A DNA stretch of 64,000 bases, from positions 434,001 through 498,000 of the forward strand of contig JAIXWO010000022.1 in NCBI GenBank assembly GCA_027491235.1, read 5' to 3'. The translations under genes and the position numbers were made by a program. Numbering within the stretch: position 1 is the stretch's first letter; each line of letters opens with the position of its first letter. Below, piece after piece: positions 24,386-34,037 of the stretch. This DNA is from Sphingomonadales bacterium. GTDB taxonomy: Bacteria; Pseudomonadota; Alphaproteobacteria; Sphingomonadales; Sphingomonadaceae. The notes beneath the pieces are model-generated. The model made no database searches, was not told the DNA's origin, and worked only from the letters and a program-made list of their open reading frames with translations.

Positions 24386-26038
24386 TCAAACCTGCTGGCT
24401 GAGCGCCTTGATGTCCTTGTTCAGGATTTGGTCGTTCTCCGTGTAATCCACAGGGCAGTCGATAAGGTGGACGCCGGGCGTGTTCAGCGTGTGCTGAAGC
24501 AGTTCCTTCAGGTGCGCCGCGCTTTCGACACGATGGCCAAAGGCGCCATAGCTTTCGGCATATTTGACGAAATCAGGATTGCCATAGGTCAGGCCCCAAT
24601 CGTCAAAGCCCATGTTCGCCTGCTTCCAGCGGATCATGCCGTAGCTGGAATCATTGAGGATCAGCACAGTCAGGTTGAGCCCCAGACGGACCGCCGTTTC
24701 CATTTCCTGGCTGTTCATCATGAAGCCGCCATCGCCGCAGATCGCCATGATCTTGCGGTCCGGATAGACCATTGCAGAGGCCATCGCCGATGGCAGGCCC
24801 GCGCCCATGGTTGCCAGAGCGTTGTCGAGCAGAACCGTGTTCTGCTGGCGCGCCTCATAGTTGCGGGCGAACCAGATTTTGTAGACGCCGTTATCAAGGC
24901 AGATGATGCCGTTTGCAGGCATTGCCTCGCGAATTTCACGCACCAAGTAAGGCGGGAAGATCGGGAAGCGCGCATCACCGTCAAGCGATTTGGTGTGCGC
25001 GACTTCGGCCTGACGGGCCTTGTACATGAAATCAAAGTTCCAAGTGCCGGAAGGAACGACGTCTTCCTTGATCTGCCAGATGGCATTGGCGATGTCGCCA
25101 ATGACCTCAATCTGCGGGAAGTAGACAGGGTCAACTTCGGCAGACTTGGAACTGATGTGGATCACTTCCGTGCCACCGTCCTTCATGAAGAAGGGCGGCT
25201 TTTCAATAACATCATGGCCGATGTTCACGATCAGATCGGCATGCTCGATGGAGCGGTGAACGAAATCACCTGCCGAGAGAGCAGCGCAGCCAAGGAACTT
25301 GGGATGCGTTTCGTCGATCGTGCCCTTGCCGAGCTGCGTCGTGACAAAAGGAATGCCTGTCTTTTCAATGAATTGCAGCAGCATGCGACTTGTCATGGTG
25401 CGGTTTGCGCCTGCGCCAATCACCAGAACCGGCGCCTTGGCCGCTTCAATCTTCTGGACAGCTGCCCGGATTGATTTAGGGTCTGCATTCGGACGGCGGA
25501 CATTGCTGCGCTTCATCGGGACAGCGTCGGTATGTTCGTCGGCAATATCTTCCGGGAACTCGATGTGCGTCGCGCCGGGCTTTTCTTCTTCCGCCAGGCG
25601 GAACGCTTCGCGGATGCGGCTTGGGATATTGTCAGCAGACGTCAGTTGCTGGGTAAACTTGGTGATTGGACGCATCATGTCGACAACGTCGAGAATCTGG
25701 AAGCGACCCTGCTTGGATTTCTTGATCGGCTTTTGGCCTGTGACCATCAGCATTGGCATCCCGCCAAGATAGGCATAGGCCGCCGCTGTCACGAAGTTTG
25801 TAGCACCCGGTCCAAGCGTTGCCATGCAGACGCCTGTCTTTCCGGTGTGCCGGCCATAAGTGGCGGCCATAAAGCCTGCGCCCTGCTCATGCCGTGTCAG
25901 GATCAATTTGATCTTGTTGGAACGCGAAAGGCTGTCCAGCATGTCCAGGTTTTCTTCTCCCGGAACGCCGAAGATATACTCACAGCCTTCATCCTCAAGG
26001 CATTGTACAAACAGATCTGAAGCTTTCGTGGCCACCAT
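24386..26038 (-). CDS. Thiamine-diphosphate enzyme, acetolactate synthase large-subunit type
   Basis: 550 residues from the ATG at 26038, chosen for the strong GGGGAG ribosome site; an upstream in-frame ATG at 26071 has none. It has three ThDP-enzyme domains: the N-terminal Pyr domain with catalytic Glu51 (R-H-E-Q-G-A-G-F-M-A), the central Rossmann-like domain (V-L-V-I-G-A-G-A-N near 191-199), and the C-terminal PP domain with the Mg/ThDP motif G-D-G-G-F-M-M-N continuing to L-N-D-S-S-Y-G. No ilvN-type regulatory subunit follows. That and the sequence style suggest a catabolic acetolactate synthase (pyruvate to 2-acetolactate) or a related carboligase rather than the valine/isoleucine enzyme. 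First gene of a possible unit with the aldehyde dehydrogenase and gdhA. Confidence 0.85.
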   Translation of the reverse strand: MVATKASDLFVQCLEDEGCEYIFGVPGEENLDMLDSLSRSNKIKLILTRHEQGAGFMAATYGRHTGKTGVCMATLGPGATNFVTAAAYAYLGGMPMLMVTGQKPIKKSKQGRFQILDVVDMMRPITKFTQQLTSADNIPSRIREAFRLAEEEKPGATHIEFPEDIADEHTDAVPMKRSNVRRPNADPKSIRAAVQKIEAAKAPVLVIGAGANRTMTSRMLLQFIEKTGIPFVTTQLGKGTIDETHPKFLGCAALSAGDFVHRSIEHADLIVNIGHDVIEKPPFFMKDGGTEVIHISSKSAEVDPVYFPQIEVIGDIANAIWQIKEDVVPSGTWNFDFMYKARQAEVAHTKSLDGDARFPIFPPYLVREIREAMPANGIICLDNGVYKIWFARNYEARQQNTVLLDNALATMGAGLPSAMASAMVYPDRKIMAICGDGGFMMNSQEMETAVRLGLNLTVLILNDSSYGMIRWKQANMGFDDWGLTYGNPDFVKYAESYGAFGHRVESAAHLKELLQHTLNTPGVHLIDCPVDYTENDQILNKDIKALSQQV

Positions 26039-26444
26039 GTAATCTCCCCACCCAAAAATATGACGCCGCAATTCGGTGCCCGTTCACACCGCGCGACGAA
26101 GAGCCATGCAGACTCTAAAATTCTCTCGGGGGGAGACATCACTGCATTTGACGAAAATAGCACGTTAATCTGGGACCATATTGGCACATCTCACTGGTTA
26201 AAGTGGATTGAATAATGCTGTCATATTAAGGGTTTAAAAGATGGTCCTTTTGGGAACTCCCGTCCGCGGCGGCGTCCTTTTTACCAGTTTTTCTGTGTTC
26301 AGACCCGGCAGAGGCATAGGCCGTCATGGAGGTCTTTGTGTCGCAGTTTATCGCATGGCGAGGGTGCATCCGTATGCACCATTCTTGTCTCTTGCGGCAA
26401 TTTCCCTAGGACGAACCAGACATCTTTAACAGGGCAGGTAACCA
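26039..26444. promoter_or_regulatory. 406-base divergent promoter region (ThDP enzyme / zwf)
   Basis: No convincing gene. One forward frame (26241-26429) has no ribosome site and no recognisable content. The region should carry the promoter for the zwf-edd-glk-eda operon and the reverse-strand ThDP gene. The only clear element is the inverted repeat at 26363-26380. A conventional -35/-10 pair is not evident by eye. Confidence 0.5.
26363..26380. promoter_or_regulatory. Inverted repeat GGTGCAT-N4-ATGCACC upstream of zwf
   Basis: Perfect seven-base arms with a CCGT spacer, 64 bases before the zwf start codon. This is a good position for an operator of a dimeric regulator controlling the Entner-Doudoroff operon. 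It does not match the HexR consensus I know (TGTARTWAAAWTTACA type). The regulator is unknown, and a small leader hairpin is the alternative. Confidence 0.45.
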
Positions 26445-27884
26445 ATGCGATTTGTAGCCGACAAGCTTATTTTATTTGGTGCATCAGGCGATCTATCGCA
26501 GCGCATGTTGTTGCCATCGCTGTGTGCGCTGCATGCCGATGGGCTGGTTCGTGAAGACCTCCAGATTTTCGGCACCGCGCGTTCGGAGATGACGGACGAG
26601 AGCTTTCGGGCCTTCGCGGCAGCGGCGCTGGAGCGTTATCTGCCGGAGGACCGCAAAGCGGCGATCCCGTCCTTCCTCAACTGCCTTTTCTACCAGAAGG
26701 TAGATGCCTCGATCCCTGAGGAGTTTCCTGCACTGGCCCAAAAGGTAGGGCCCGCGCGCGACGGGCTGGCCATTTTCCTGTCGACCGCGCCCTCGCTTTT
26801 TGAGCGTACGATTGCCGGACTGTCCGCGACCGGTCTTGCAGAAGGCAATAGCCGCATCGGTCTTGAAAAGCCGCTAGGCACGGACTTGGCAACCAGCAAG
26901 CAGATCAATGATGCGGTGGCGGCCGCCTTTTCGGAGGATCGGATTTTCCGCATCGACCATTATCTGGGCAAGGAAACGGTCCAGAATCTTCTCGCGCTGC
27001 GCTTTGCCAACATCCTCTTTGAGCCGCTGTGGAACGCCAGTCATATCGATCATGTCCAGATTACAGTGTCCGAAACTGTGGGTCTTGAAGGACGTGTCGG
27101 ATTTTATGACGGGGCCGGCGCGCTTCGGGATATGGTGCAGAACCATATGCTCCAGCTTCTTGCCCTTGTGGCCATGGAACCGCCGTCGAGTTTTGATGCG
27201 ACTGCCGTCCGTGATGAGAAGGTCAAAGTTTTGCGTTCGCTTCGGAAGGTGGAGGCGTCAGAGAGCGTCACTGGTCAGTACCGGGCAGGGGCCATCGCGG
27301 GCCAAGCCGTGCCCGGTTATGATGAGGAACTTGGCGCCGCGTCCATCACCGAGACCTTTGTCGCGCTGAAGGCCCATGTCGACAATTGGCGCTGGAAAGG
27401 TGTGCCCTTCTATCTGCGGACCGGCAAACGCCTGCCCGAACGCAAGACGGAGATTGCCATCCAGTTCAAGCCGGTGCCGCATTCGATCTTTGCAGGGCAT
27501 GGCGCAAATTCAGAGCCCAACCGGCTGATCATCGGCATTCAGCCGCAGGAAAATGTCCGGATGTCCGTGATGGCAAAGGTACCAGGGCTGGACAGGGGCG
27601 GGCTGCGTCTGCGGGAAGTTCCGTTGGATATTTCCATGCCCAATGCCTTTGCCGGCGCGCGTCGACGCATCGCTTATGAGCGGCTGCTGCTCGATCTGAT
27701 CGAGGGTGATCAGACCTTGTTCGTCCGACGCGACGAGGTGGAAGCGCAGTGGCAGTGGATTGATGCCATTCGCCAGTCTTGGACAGACAATCAGCTGGAG
27801 CCCAAGACCTATACGGCAGGTAGCTGGGGACCATCGGCTGCGATTGCCCTCGCTGAAAGGGATGGAGTGACCTGGCATGAGTAA
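26445..27884 (+). CDS. zwf: Glucose-6-phosphate 1-dehydrogenase
   Basis: Oxidises glucose 6-phosphate to 6-phosphogluconolactone with NADP(+) or NAD(+); entry step of the Entner-Doudoroff and pentose phosphate routes. 479 residues, typical length. The nucleotide-binding G-A-S-G-D-L at 12-17, E-K-P-L-G at 141-145 and the substrate-binding signature D-H-Y-L-G-K-E at 171-177 are intact. First gene of zwf-edd-glk-eda; its end overlaps edd by eight bases. No separate 6-phosphogluconolactonase gene (pgl) is seen between zwf and edd, so lactone hydrolysis must be encoded elsewhere or be spontaneous. Confidence 0.97.
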   Translation: MRFVADKLILFGASGDLSQRMLLPSLCALHADGLVREDLQIFGTARSEMTDESFRAFAAAALERYLPEDRKAAIPSFLNCLFYQKVDASIPEEFPALAQKVGPARDGLAIFLSTAPSLFERTIAGLSATGLAEGNSRIGLEKPLGTDLATSKQINDAVAAAFSEDRIFRIDHYLGKETVQNLLALRFANILFEPLWNASHIDHVQITVSETVGLEGRVGFYDGAGALRDMVQNHMLQLLALVAMEPPSSFDATAVRDEKVKVLRSLRKVEASESVTGQYRAGAIAGQAVPGYDEELGAASITETFVALKAHVDNWRWKGVPFYLRTGKRLPERKTEIAIQFKPVPHSIFAGHGANSEPNRLIIGIQPQENVRMSVMAKVPGLDRGGLRLREVPLDISMPNAFAGARRRIAYERLLLDLIEGDQTLFVRRDEVEAQWQWIDAIRQSWTDNQLEPKTYTAGSWGPSAAIALAERDGVTWHE

Positions 27885-29688
27885 CCTGCACCCAGTCATT
27901 GAGGCCGTGACGGCGCGGATCATCGAAAAGAGCAAGCCGGGGCGGCAGCGCTATCTCGATCTGATCGCGCGACAGGGCGAAGCCGGGGTGAACCGGGAGC
28001 GGATGTCCTGTGGCAACCTCGCCCACGCCTTTGCCGCATCGGGGGATGACAAGGGCGCCATCCGCGCGGGCGGCGCGATGAATATGGGCATTGTGACAGC
28101 CTATAACGATATGCTCTCTGCGCATCAGCCCTATGGCCGCTATCCCGAAGCCATCAAGATGTTCGCGCGCGAAGTGGGGGCGACAGCTCAGGTTGCCGGT
28201 GGCGTCCCGGCCATGTGTGATGGTGTGACGCAAGGCCAATCCGGCATGGAACTATCCCTGTTCAGCCGCGATACGATCGCACTCGGCACGGCAGTCGCGC
28301 TCAGCCATGCGATGTTTGAAGGCGTGTTGCTGCTCGGCATTTGCGACAAGATTGTGCCCGGCCTGCTGATGGGTGCCCTGCGCTTTGGCCATTTGCCGAC
28401 TATCCTTGTGCCTGCAGGGCCGATGCCGACGGGGCTTGCCAATAAGGAAAAGCAGCGTGTTCGCCAGCTTTATGCCGAAGGCAAGGCGACGCGCACGGAG
28501 CTGCTCGATGCAGAAGCGGCGTCCTATCATGGAGCGGGCACCTGCACCTTTTACGGCACCGCCAATTCCAACCAGATGATGATGGAGGTTATGGGGCTCC
28601 ACATGCCCGGCGCGGCCTTCATCAATCCGGGCACCAAGCTGCGGACGGAATTGACGCGTGCGGCCGTGCACCGTCTGGCGGAGATTGGTGCGGAAGGGGA
28701 CTATCGTCCGCTTGGCCATTGTGTGGACGAAAAGGCGATTGTGAACGCCTGTGTCGGGCTGCTCGCCACAGGCGGGTCGACCAATCACGCCATCCACATT
28801 CCGGCGATCGCCCGCGCTGCCGGCATCAAAATTGACTGGCAAGACCTTGATGAGCTCTCAGCGGCGGTCCCGCTCATCGCGAGGGTTTATCCCAATGGCG
28901 CGGGCGATGTGAACCATTTTCATGCCGCGGGTGGCATCGGCTTTGTCATCCGAACGCTGCTCGACGCTGGGCTCCTCCATCGCGACATTATGACTGTCGC
29001 TGGCACTAATTTGGGTGATTACGGGCGTGAGCCTGTTCTCAATGAGGACAAGCTGATGTGGCGTGACGGTCCTGCCGAGAGTGCGGACGACACGATGCTC
29101 CGTCGGCCCGAAATGCCGTTTCAGCCGGATGGCGGCATGCGGCTGGTGCAGGGCAATCTCGGTCGTGCAACGTTCAAGACCAGCGCTGTTGATAAGGAAC
29201 GCTGGACCATCGAAGCCCCATGCCGTGTTTTTGAAACGCAGGAAGCCGTGATCGCCGCGTTCAAGGCGGGCGAGCTGGAAAAGGATGTGGTTGTCGTTGT
29301 CCGCTTTCAGGGGCCGCGCGCCAATGGAATGCCCGAATTGCACAAGCTGACGCCGCCCTTGGGCGTCTTGCAGGATCGGGGATTCAAGGTCGCCCTCGTC
29401 ACCGATGGCCGGATGTCGGGCGCGAGTGGCAAAGTGCCTGCGGCCATCCACCTAACGCCTGAGGCACTTGGCGGCGGTCCGATTGCGTATTTGCGTGACG
29501 GCGATGTCGTCCGTTTGTGTGGGCATGATGGGTCGCTCCAAGTGTTGACTGATATTTCTGGAAGAGATCCTGCGCCGCAGCCCCAAAGCGAGGATGGGCT
29601 TGGCCGGGAATTGTTCGCCATGATGCGCCACGCAGCGGACGGTGCGGAGATGGGTGCTTCCGCCATGCTGTCGGCGGCTGGCCTATGA
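27877..29688 (+). CDS. edd: 6-Phosphogluconate dehydratase
   Basis: Dehydrates 6-phosphogluconate to 2-keto-3-deoxy-6-phosphogluconate (KDPG), using an Fe-S cluster; IlvD/EDD family. 603 residues, the usual length. Family stretches visible: [11 protein letters not shown] near 76-86, [14 protein letters not shown] near 110-123 (first cluster Cys), G-I-C-D-K near 155-159 (second Cys), and [12 protein letters not shown] near 224-235 (third Cys). The start lies inside the zwf end (eight-base overlap), and its last four bases overlap the glk start, so expression is coupled across the operon. Confidence 0.97.
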   Translation: MSNLHPVIEAVTARIIEKSKPGRQRYLDLIARQGEAGVNRERMSCGNLAHAFAASGDDKGAIRAGGAMNMGIVTAYNDMLSAHQPYGRYPEAIKMFAREVGATAQVAGGVPAMCDGVTQGQSGMELSLFSRDTIALGTAVALSHAMFEGVLLLGICDKIVPGLLMGALRFGHLPTILVPAGPMPTGLANKEKQRVRQLYAEGKATRTELLDAEAASYHGAGTCTFYGTANSNQMMMEVMGLHMPGAAFINPGTKLRTELTRAAVHRLAEIGAEGDYRPLGHCVDEKAIVNACVGLLATGGSTNHAIHIPAIARAAGIKIDWQDLDELSAAVPLIARVYPNGAGDVNHFHAAGGIGFVIRTLLDAGLLHRDIMTVAGTNLGDYGREPVLNEDKLMWRDGPAESADDTMLRRPEMPFQPDGGMRLVQGNLGRATFKTSAVDKERWTIEAPCRVFETQEAVIAAFKAGELEKDVVVVVRFQGPRANGMPELHKLTPPLGVLQDRGFKVALVTDGRMSGASGKVPAAIHLTPEALGGGPIAYLRDGDVVRLCGHDGSLQVLTDISGRDPAPQPQSEDGLGRELFAMMRHAADGAEMGASAMLSAAGL

Positions 29689-30656
29689 CGCAAATCGTTG
29701 CCGTCGACATCGGAGGCACGCATGCCCGCTTTGCGCTGGCTGAGGTGGCGGACGGACAGGTCCTTGCCCTAGGCCAGGCCTTCACGCTCCAGACAGCCGA
29801 CCACGCATCCTTCCAGACGGCCTGGGAGGCCTTTGCCGAACAGATCGGGCAAAGCCTGCCAAAGGCGGTCGGCGTCGCTGTTGCAGGGCCGGTGGACGGC
29901 GATGTGATCAAGTTCACTAACAATCCATGGGTGCTTCAGCCGACGCAGTTACCGGCCCAATTGCAGGTTGATGCGCTGTCGCTTGTCAATGACTTCGGGG
30001 CGGTCGGCCACGCCGTCGCACAGGCTGGCCCAGAACATTTTCTGCAGTTGTGCGGACCGGAAACTGACTTGTCGCCCGACGGCACGATCAGTGTCGTTGG
30101 ACCGGGCACGGGGCTTGGTGTGTCGCAAGTCTGGCGCGCAGGTGCAGACTACCATGTCGTCGCGACTGAAGGTGGCCATGCCGATTTCGCCCCGCTTGAT
30201 GCCATCGAGGATGAAATTCTAAGCCAGCTGCGCAAGCGTTATCGCCGGGTGTCGGTGGAGCGGATTGTTGCTGGACCCGGCTTGGTCGACATTTATCAAA
30301 CGCTCGCGCGGATCGAAGGGCGGGCTATCCAGCAATTTGACGACAAAGCTCTTTGGGCGCTGGGTATGTCTGGTGAAGATAGTCTGGCAACTGCCGCGAT
30401 TGATCGCTTCTGCCTGTCGCTCGGGAGTGTGGCGGGGGATATCGCACTGACACAGGGCGCATCTGCGGTGGTTATCGCCGGTGGTCTGGGTCTGCGGATC
30501 AAGGACGTTCTTCTCACTTCTGGCTTTGCCGAACGATTCCGCGCCAAAGGGCGTTTTGAGGCCATGATGGCGCGGATGCCCGTTAAACTTATCACCCATC
30601 CCCAGCCGGGCCTGTTTGGCGCTGCGGCAGCCTTTTGCAAGGAGCACGGAATTTGA
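29685..30656 (+). CDS. glk: Glucokinase
   Basis: ATP-dependent phosphorylation of glucose to glucose 6-phosphate, supplying zwf in the same operon. 323 residues; Pfam glucokinase (E. coli Glk) type rather than ROK. Motifs: [11 protein letters not shown] at 6-16 (phosphate loop), G-V-A-V-A-G-P-V near 63-70, S-L-V-N-D-F-G-A near 98-105 (catalytic Asp), G-P-G-T-G-L-G near 141-147 and E-G-G-H-A-D-F near 163-169. ATGA overlap with edd. The eda TTG start overlaps its stop. Confidence 0.95.
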   Translation: MTQIVAVDIGGTHARFALAEVADGQVLALGQAFTLQTADHASFQTAWEAFAEQIGQSLPKAVGVAVAGPVDGDVIKFTNNPWVLQPTQLPAQLQVDALSLVNDFGAVGHAVAQAGPEHFLQLCGPETDLSPDGTISVVGPGTGLGVSQVWRAGADYHVVATEGGHADFAPLDAIEDEILSQLRKRYRRVSVERIVAGPGLVDIYQTLARIEGRAIQQFDDKALWALGMSGEDSLATAAIDRFCLSLGSVAGDIALTQGASAVVIAGGLGLRIKDVLLTSGFAERFRAKGRFEAMMARMPVKLITHPQPGLFGAAAAFCKEHGI

Positions 30657-31270
30657 CACCCATTGAAACCATCATGCGCACATCACCCGTCATTCCTGTG
30701 CTGGTCATTGAGGATGTGGCGCATGCCCGCCCGATTGCCGAAGCGCTGGTCGAGGGCGGCCTGCGGGTGCTGGAGGTTACGCTGCGCACGGCGGCGGCGC
30801 TTGAGGTGATCCGGGAGATGAAGAAGGTCGATGGCACTATTGTTGGGGCAGGGACGGTCCTCAACGAAGCGGACTTGCGGGCATCGCTCAACGCCGGAGC
30901 TGAGTTCATTGTGTCGCCCGGTCTGACAGAACCGCTGGGCAAGGCTGCCATCGCCTCTGGGGTGCCGTTTCTGCCCGGCATCGCCAATGCGGGTGACATT
31001 ATGCGCGGGCTTGATCTGGGCCTGTCGCACTTCAAATTCTTTCCTGCAGAAGCGTCCGGCGGATTGCCAGCGCTCAAGGCTTTGTCGGCACCGTTCTCGC
31101 AGGCCAGCTTCTGCCCGACGGGCGGGATTTCGCTGGAGACGGCGCCGCTTTGGCTGGCGCATGCGCCTGTGCTTTGTGTCGGGGGCAGCTGGGTCGTCGG
31201 GCGCGGCGCGCCGGATCGTGCGGCGATTACGGACTCAGCGAAGCGGAGCGCTGCCCTAGGACACGCTTAA
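30653..31270 (+). CDS. eda: KDPG aldolase (2-dehydro-3-deoxy-phosphogluconate aldolase)
   Basis: Class I aldolase splitting KDPG into pyruvate and glyceraldehyde 3-phosphate, last step of the Entner-Doudoroff pathway. 205 residues from the TTG at 30653. This start gives the family beginning T-P-I-E-T-I-M and has AAGGAG seven bases ahead (30639-30644). The only upstream ATG (30635) lies inside glk without a ribosome site. The catalytic Glu is in V-L-E-V-T-L-R-T, the Schiff-base Lys in H-F-K-F-F-P-A-E, and the phosphate loop in C-P-T-G-G-I. Ends in a four-base convergent overlap with galE. Confidence 0.94.
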   Translation: MTPIETIMRTSPVIPVLVIEDVAHARPIAEALVEGGLRVLEVTLRTAAALEVIREMKKVDGTIVGAGTVLNEADLRASLNAGAEFIVSPGLTEPLGKAAIASGVPFLPGIANAGDIMRGLDLGLSHFKFFPAEASGGLPALKALSAPFSQASFCPTGGISLETAPLWLAHAPVLCVGGSWVVGRGAPDRAAITDSAKRSAALGHA

Positions 31271-32277
31271 AGCGCCCGTCGCTGCAGTTCCTTTTCCCAA
31301 GCCAGCGCATGGGTGACGATGGTGTCGAGATCCTCATAGGCCGGTGTCCAAGGCAGTCGCGCGCGGATGCGGCGGTTGTCCGCGGTCAAGGCATCGGGAT
31401 CACCCGCTCTACGCCCTTCGAACTTGCGGTTGATTTTGACATCGGCCACGCGGTCAACGGCATCGAGCACTTCGGTCACGGAAAAGCCGCGCCCGTAGCC
31501 GCAATTCATGGTCAGGCACTCTGTAGGGGCCTCGACAAGGGCCTTGAGTGCCAGGACGTGCGCGTTGGCGAGGTCGGAGACGTGGATATAGTCTCGAACG
31601 CCAGTGCCGTCCGGTGTGTCATAATCGGTGCCAAAAACGCTGACATGGTCTCGCTTGCCTAACGCTGCTTCAACCGCAACTTTAATGAGGTGCGTGGCAC
31701 CCGCCGTTGATTGGCCGGTGCGCCCCTTGGGGTCGGCGCCGGCCACATTGAAATAGCGCAGCGCGCAGTAGTTTATGGGATGTGCCTTGGCGACGTCTGC
31801 CAGCATGTGCTCGGTCATTAACTTTGACATGCCATAGGGGTTGATCGGTTGTTTCGGCGCGTCTTCCGTGACGGGCACTTGGTCTGGAATGCCATAGGTC
31901 GCGGCAGTCGAGGAAAAGATGAAGTGGCGCACGCCGCTGGTCACCGCAGCTTCAATAAGCGCGCGCGAGTTAGACGTATTATTTTCATAATATTTGAGAG
32001 GATTAGATACAGATTCTGGTACGACGACTGAACCTGCGAAATGCAGAATGGCACCAATATCATGGTCCTGAATCTGACTGGACACCCACGCCAAATCGCC
32101 GACATCTCCTTCGATAAGTGGAACATCTTCCGGAACGGCCCAGCGAAATCCCGTCGTCAGATTATCGATGACAATTGTCTTGATGCCATGATCCCGAAGC
32201 GCAAGCACAGCGTGACTTCCAATATAGCCGGCGCCGCCCGAAACGAGAACCGTCAAGCTATCCAGCGATTTTGTCAT
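31267..32277 (-). CDS. galE: UDP-glucose 4-epimerase
   Basis: Interconverts UDP-glucose and UDP-galactose; an extended short-chain dehydrogenase with tightly bound NAD. 336 residues, typical. Rossmann motif G-G-A-G-Y-I-G-S near 14-21; catalytic S-S-T-A-A-T-Y-G near 120-127; Y-G-M-S-K (catalytic Tyr and Lys) near 146-150; L-R-Y-F-N-V-A-G-A-D near 172-181. It may supply sugar nucleotides for surface polysaccharide, fitting the EPS locus further along, but is not part of it. Monocistronic by layout. Confidence 0.95.
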   Translation of the reverse strand: MTKSLDSLTVLVSGGAGYIGSHAVLALRDHGIKTIVIDNLTTGFRWAVPEDVPLIEGDVGDLAWVSSQIQDHDIGAILHFAGSVVVPESVSNPLKYYENNTSNSRALIEAAVTSGVRHFIFSSTAATYGIPDQVPVTEDAPKQPINPYGMSKLMTEHMLADVAKAHPINYCALRYFNVAGADPKGRTGQSTAGATHLIKVAVEAALGKRDHVSVFGTDYDTPDGTGVRDYIHVSDLANAHVLALKALVEAPTECLTMNCGYGRGFSVTEVLDAVDRVADVKINRKFEGRRAGDPDALTADNRRIRARLPWTPAYEDLDTIVTHALAWEKELQRRAL

Positions 32278-32343
32278 GGAGATTGTCTTTCACCCGATTG
32301 CGACCCTGAGAAGGGCAGAGAACCGGTCACAACCGTCCGGCGA

Positions 32344-32721
32344 CTATCTCAGTTCCGAGACCTTCGCGCCTTCGATAGCGGCAATTAGTTCATGTTCGCT
32401 AAACGGCTTGTGCAAAATTGCAGACAGGCCGAGCGCAATCGCTTCGGCCTCCAAATCGCTATCGCCGTGGCCAGTCATAAGGACGACCGCATTCTGATAA
32501 CGGGCGGCGCGTAACTTACGGAAGACCGCAAAGCCGTCATGCTCGGGCATGCGGAGGTCGAGCAGAACGATATGTCCTTCTGCGAGCGATAGTTGTTCAA
32601 GGAAGCAAAAGGCAGAGTTCCACGTTCGGACGCGATGACCCAAGAGCTTCAATAGCATTGCCGTTGATTCAAGTACGTTCACATCGTCATCGACGATGTG
32701 AACCACAGCTTCGCAGGTCAT
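32344..32721 (-). CDS. Stand-alone response-regulator receiver protein
   Basis: 125 residues from the ATG at 32721, which has a GGAGGG ribosome site about 12 bases ahead; an earlier in-frame ATG (32769) would add 16 residues without family sense. A single FixJ/CheY-type receiver: acidic triad D-D-D at 11-13, phospho-acceptor Asp55 in L-L-D-L-R-M-P, Thr near 82 (L-M-T-G-H-G-D) and conserved Lys-Pro near 105 (H-K-P-F). No DNA-binding or enzymatic output domain follows. No kinase is adjacent. Likely a phosphorelay or output-less regulator acting through protein contact; target unknown. Confidence 0.82.
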   Translation of the reverse strand: MTCEAVVHIVDDDVNVLESTAMLLKLLGHRVRTWNSAFCFLEQLSLAEGHIVLLDLRMPEHDGFAVFRKLRAARYQNAVVLMTGHGDSDLEAEAIALGLSAILHKPFSEHELIAAIEGAKVSELR

Positions 32722-33065
32722 TTTATCGTATCCCTCCGAACTCCATGCCATGCTTAACGACACTTCCAACCCGGAATTGCGTTACGCCCCCTCGGCAAAA
32801 CAGCTCTTGTCTTACGCATTACCCTTTTGTCATTTTATGGGCCCTCACCCATATCTGCTTGGCCGTTACGTCTCGCCAGATATCTTTCCTCGGACGAACC
32901 CTGCGACGAAACTGCCAATTTGCATGATACCATGTAACCCGCACCGATTATATCCAAAAGCGATCAATTCAGGGTAAATACGGAAGCGCACAGGCAGGCA
33001 TTGCATTGATCTGCTTTGTGGCCCTATGGCCTTCGCCAATTTCAAGCAAAGTTCGGGTTCAAAAT
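32722..33065. other. 344-base gap upstream of trxB
   Basis: Divergent gap holding the promoters of the receiver gene and trxB. Two short forward frames here lack ribosome sites and recognisable content. AT-rich patches occur near 32900-32960, but I cannot assign a promoter, operator or RNA gene. Confidence 0.3.
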
Positions 33066-34037
33066 ATGCCAAAGACAATCACCACGCGCATGATCATCAT
33101 GGGGTCCGGTCCCGCCGGATTGTCCGCTGCAATTTATGCGGCGCGCGCCGGAATGAAGCCGATTGTCGTGCAGGGTTTGCAGCCGGGCGGGCAATTGACG
33201 ATTACGACGGACGTCGAAAACTATCCCGGATTTCGCAGTGTCATCCAGGGCCCATGGCTGATGGAAGAAATGCAGGCGCAGGCCGAACATGTCGGGACGC
33301 AAATGGTGTGGGACATCATCACAGATGTCGACTTTTCGCAGCGGCCCTTCCGCCTGACCGGCGATAGTGGAGATGTTTATGTGGCGGACACCGTTGTCAT
33401 TGCGACAGGCGCTCAGGCCAAGTGGCTTGGCCTGGAAAGCGAAATGACGCTGCAGGGCAAGGGCATTTCCGCCTGCGCGACATGCGACGGGTTCTTCTAT
33501 CGCGGCAAGAAGGTCGCCGTCATCGGTGGCGGCAATACAGCGGTTGAAGAAGCGCTCTATCTCACCAATCATAGCCCCGATGTGACGTTGATCCATCGTC
33601 GGGACAGTCTGCGTGCAGAAAAGATCCTTCAAGATCGACTCTTCGCCCATCCGGGTATCAAAGTGCTTTGGAACAAGGCGGTGGATCGCTTCGTTGGCTC
33701 CGGCACGCCAGAAGTCGTCACCGGGCTTGACCTGCGCGACACCGTGACGGGCGAAGTCTCGCATCTGGAAACAGACGGCGCATTCGTGGCCATTGGGCAC
33801 AAGCCAGCGACAGAAGTCTTCGCGGGACATCTGCCGATGGACGGAGAGGGCTATCTTCTCGTTGAAACGGGCAGCACGCGGACGTCCATCCCCGGTGTGT
33901 TTGCAGCGGGCGACGTGACCGACAAGATTTATCGTCAGGCTGTAACGGCGGCCGGCATGGGCTGCATGGCGGCGTTGGACGCGGAGAAGTTCCTCGCCCA
34001 TGCGGACTTTGAAGCCCGCGCCTCAGTTCCCGCTTAA
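33066..34037 (+). CDS. trxB: Thioredoxin reductase
   Basis: NADPH-dependent FAD flavoenzyme reducing thioredoxin in the cytoplasm. 323 residues from the ATG at 33066; the frame is open to 33006, but the extra 20 residues are not family-like. FAD motif G-S-G-P-A-G at 13-18, redox-active C-A-T-C at 137-140, NADPH motif G-G-G-N-T-A near 154-159 and closing F-A-A-G-D-V near 280-285. Its 3' end overlaps the convergent hydrolase gene by 15 bases. Confidence 0.95.
   Translation: MPKTITTRMIIMGSGPAGLSAAIYAARAGMKPIVVQGLQPGGQLTITTDVENYPGFRSVIQGPWLMEEMQAQAEHVGTQMVWDIITDVDFSQRPFRLTGDSGDVYVADTVVIATGAQAKWLGLESEMTLQGKGISACATCDGFFYRGKKVAVIGGGNTAVEEALYLTNHSPDVTLIHRRDSLRAEKILQDRLFAHPGIKVLWNKAVDRFVGSGTPEVVTGLDLRDTVTGEVSHLETDGAFVAIGHKPATEVFAGHLPMDGEGYLLVETGSTRTSIPGVFAAGDVTDKIYRQAVTAAGMGCMAALDAEKFLAHADFEARASVPA

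Noticed and set aside
26241-26429. Forward frame in the zwf upstream region
   Set aside because: No ribosome site, Arg/Gly-rich arbitrary composition, no recognisable content, and it spans the operator-like repeat region.
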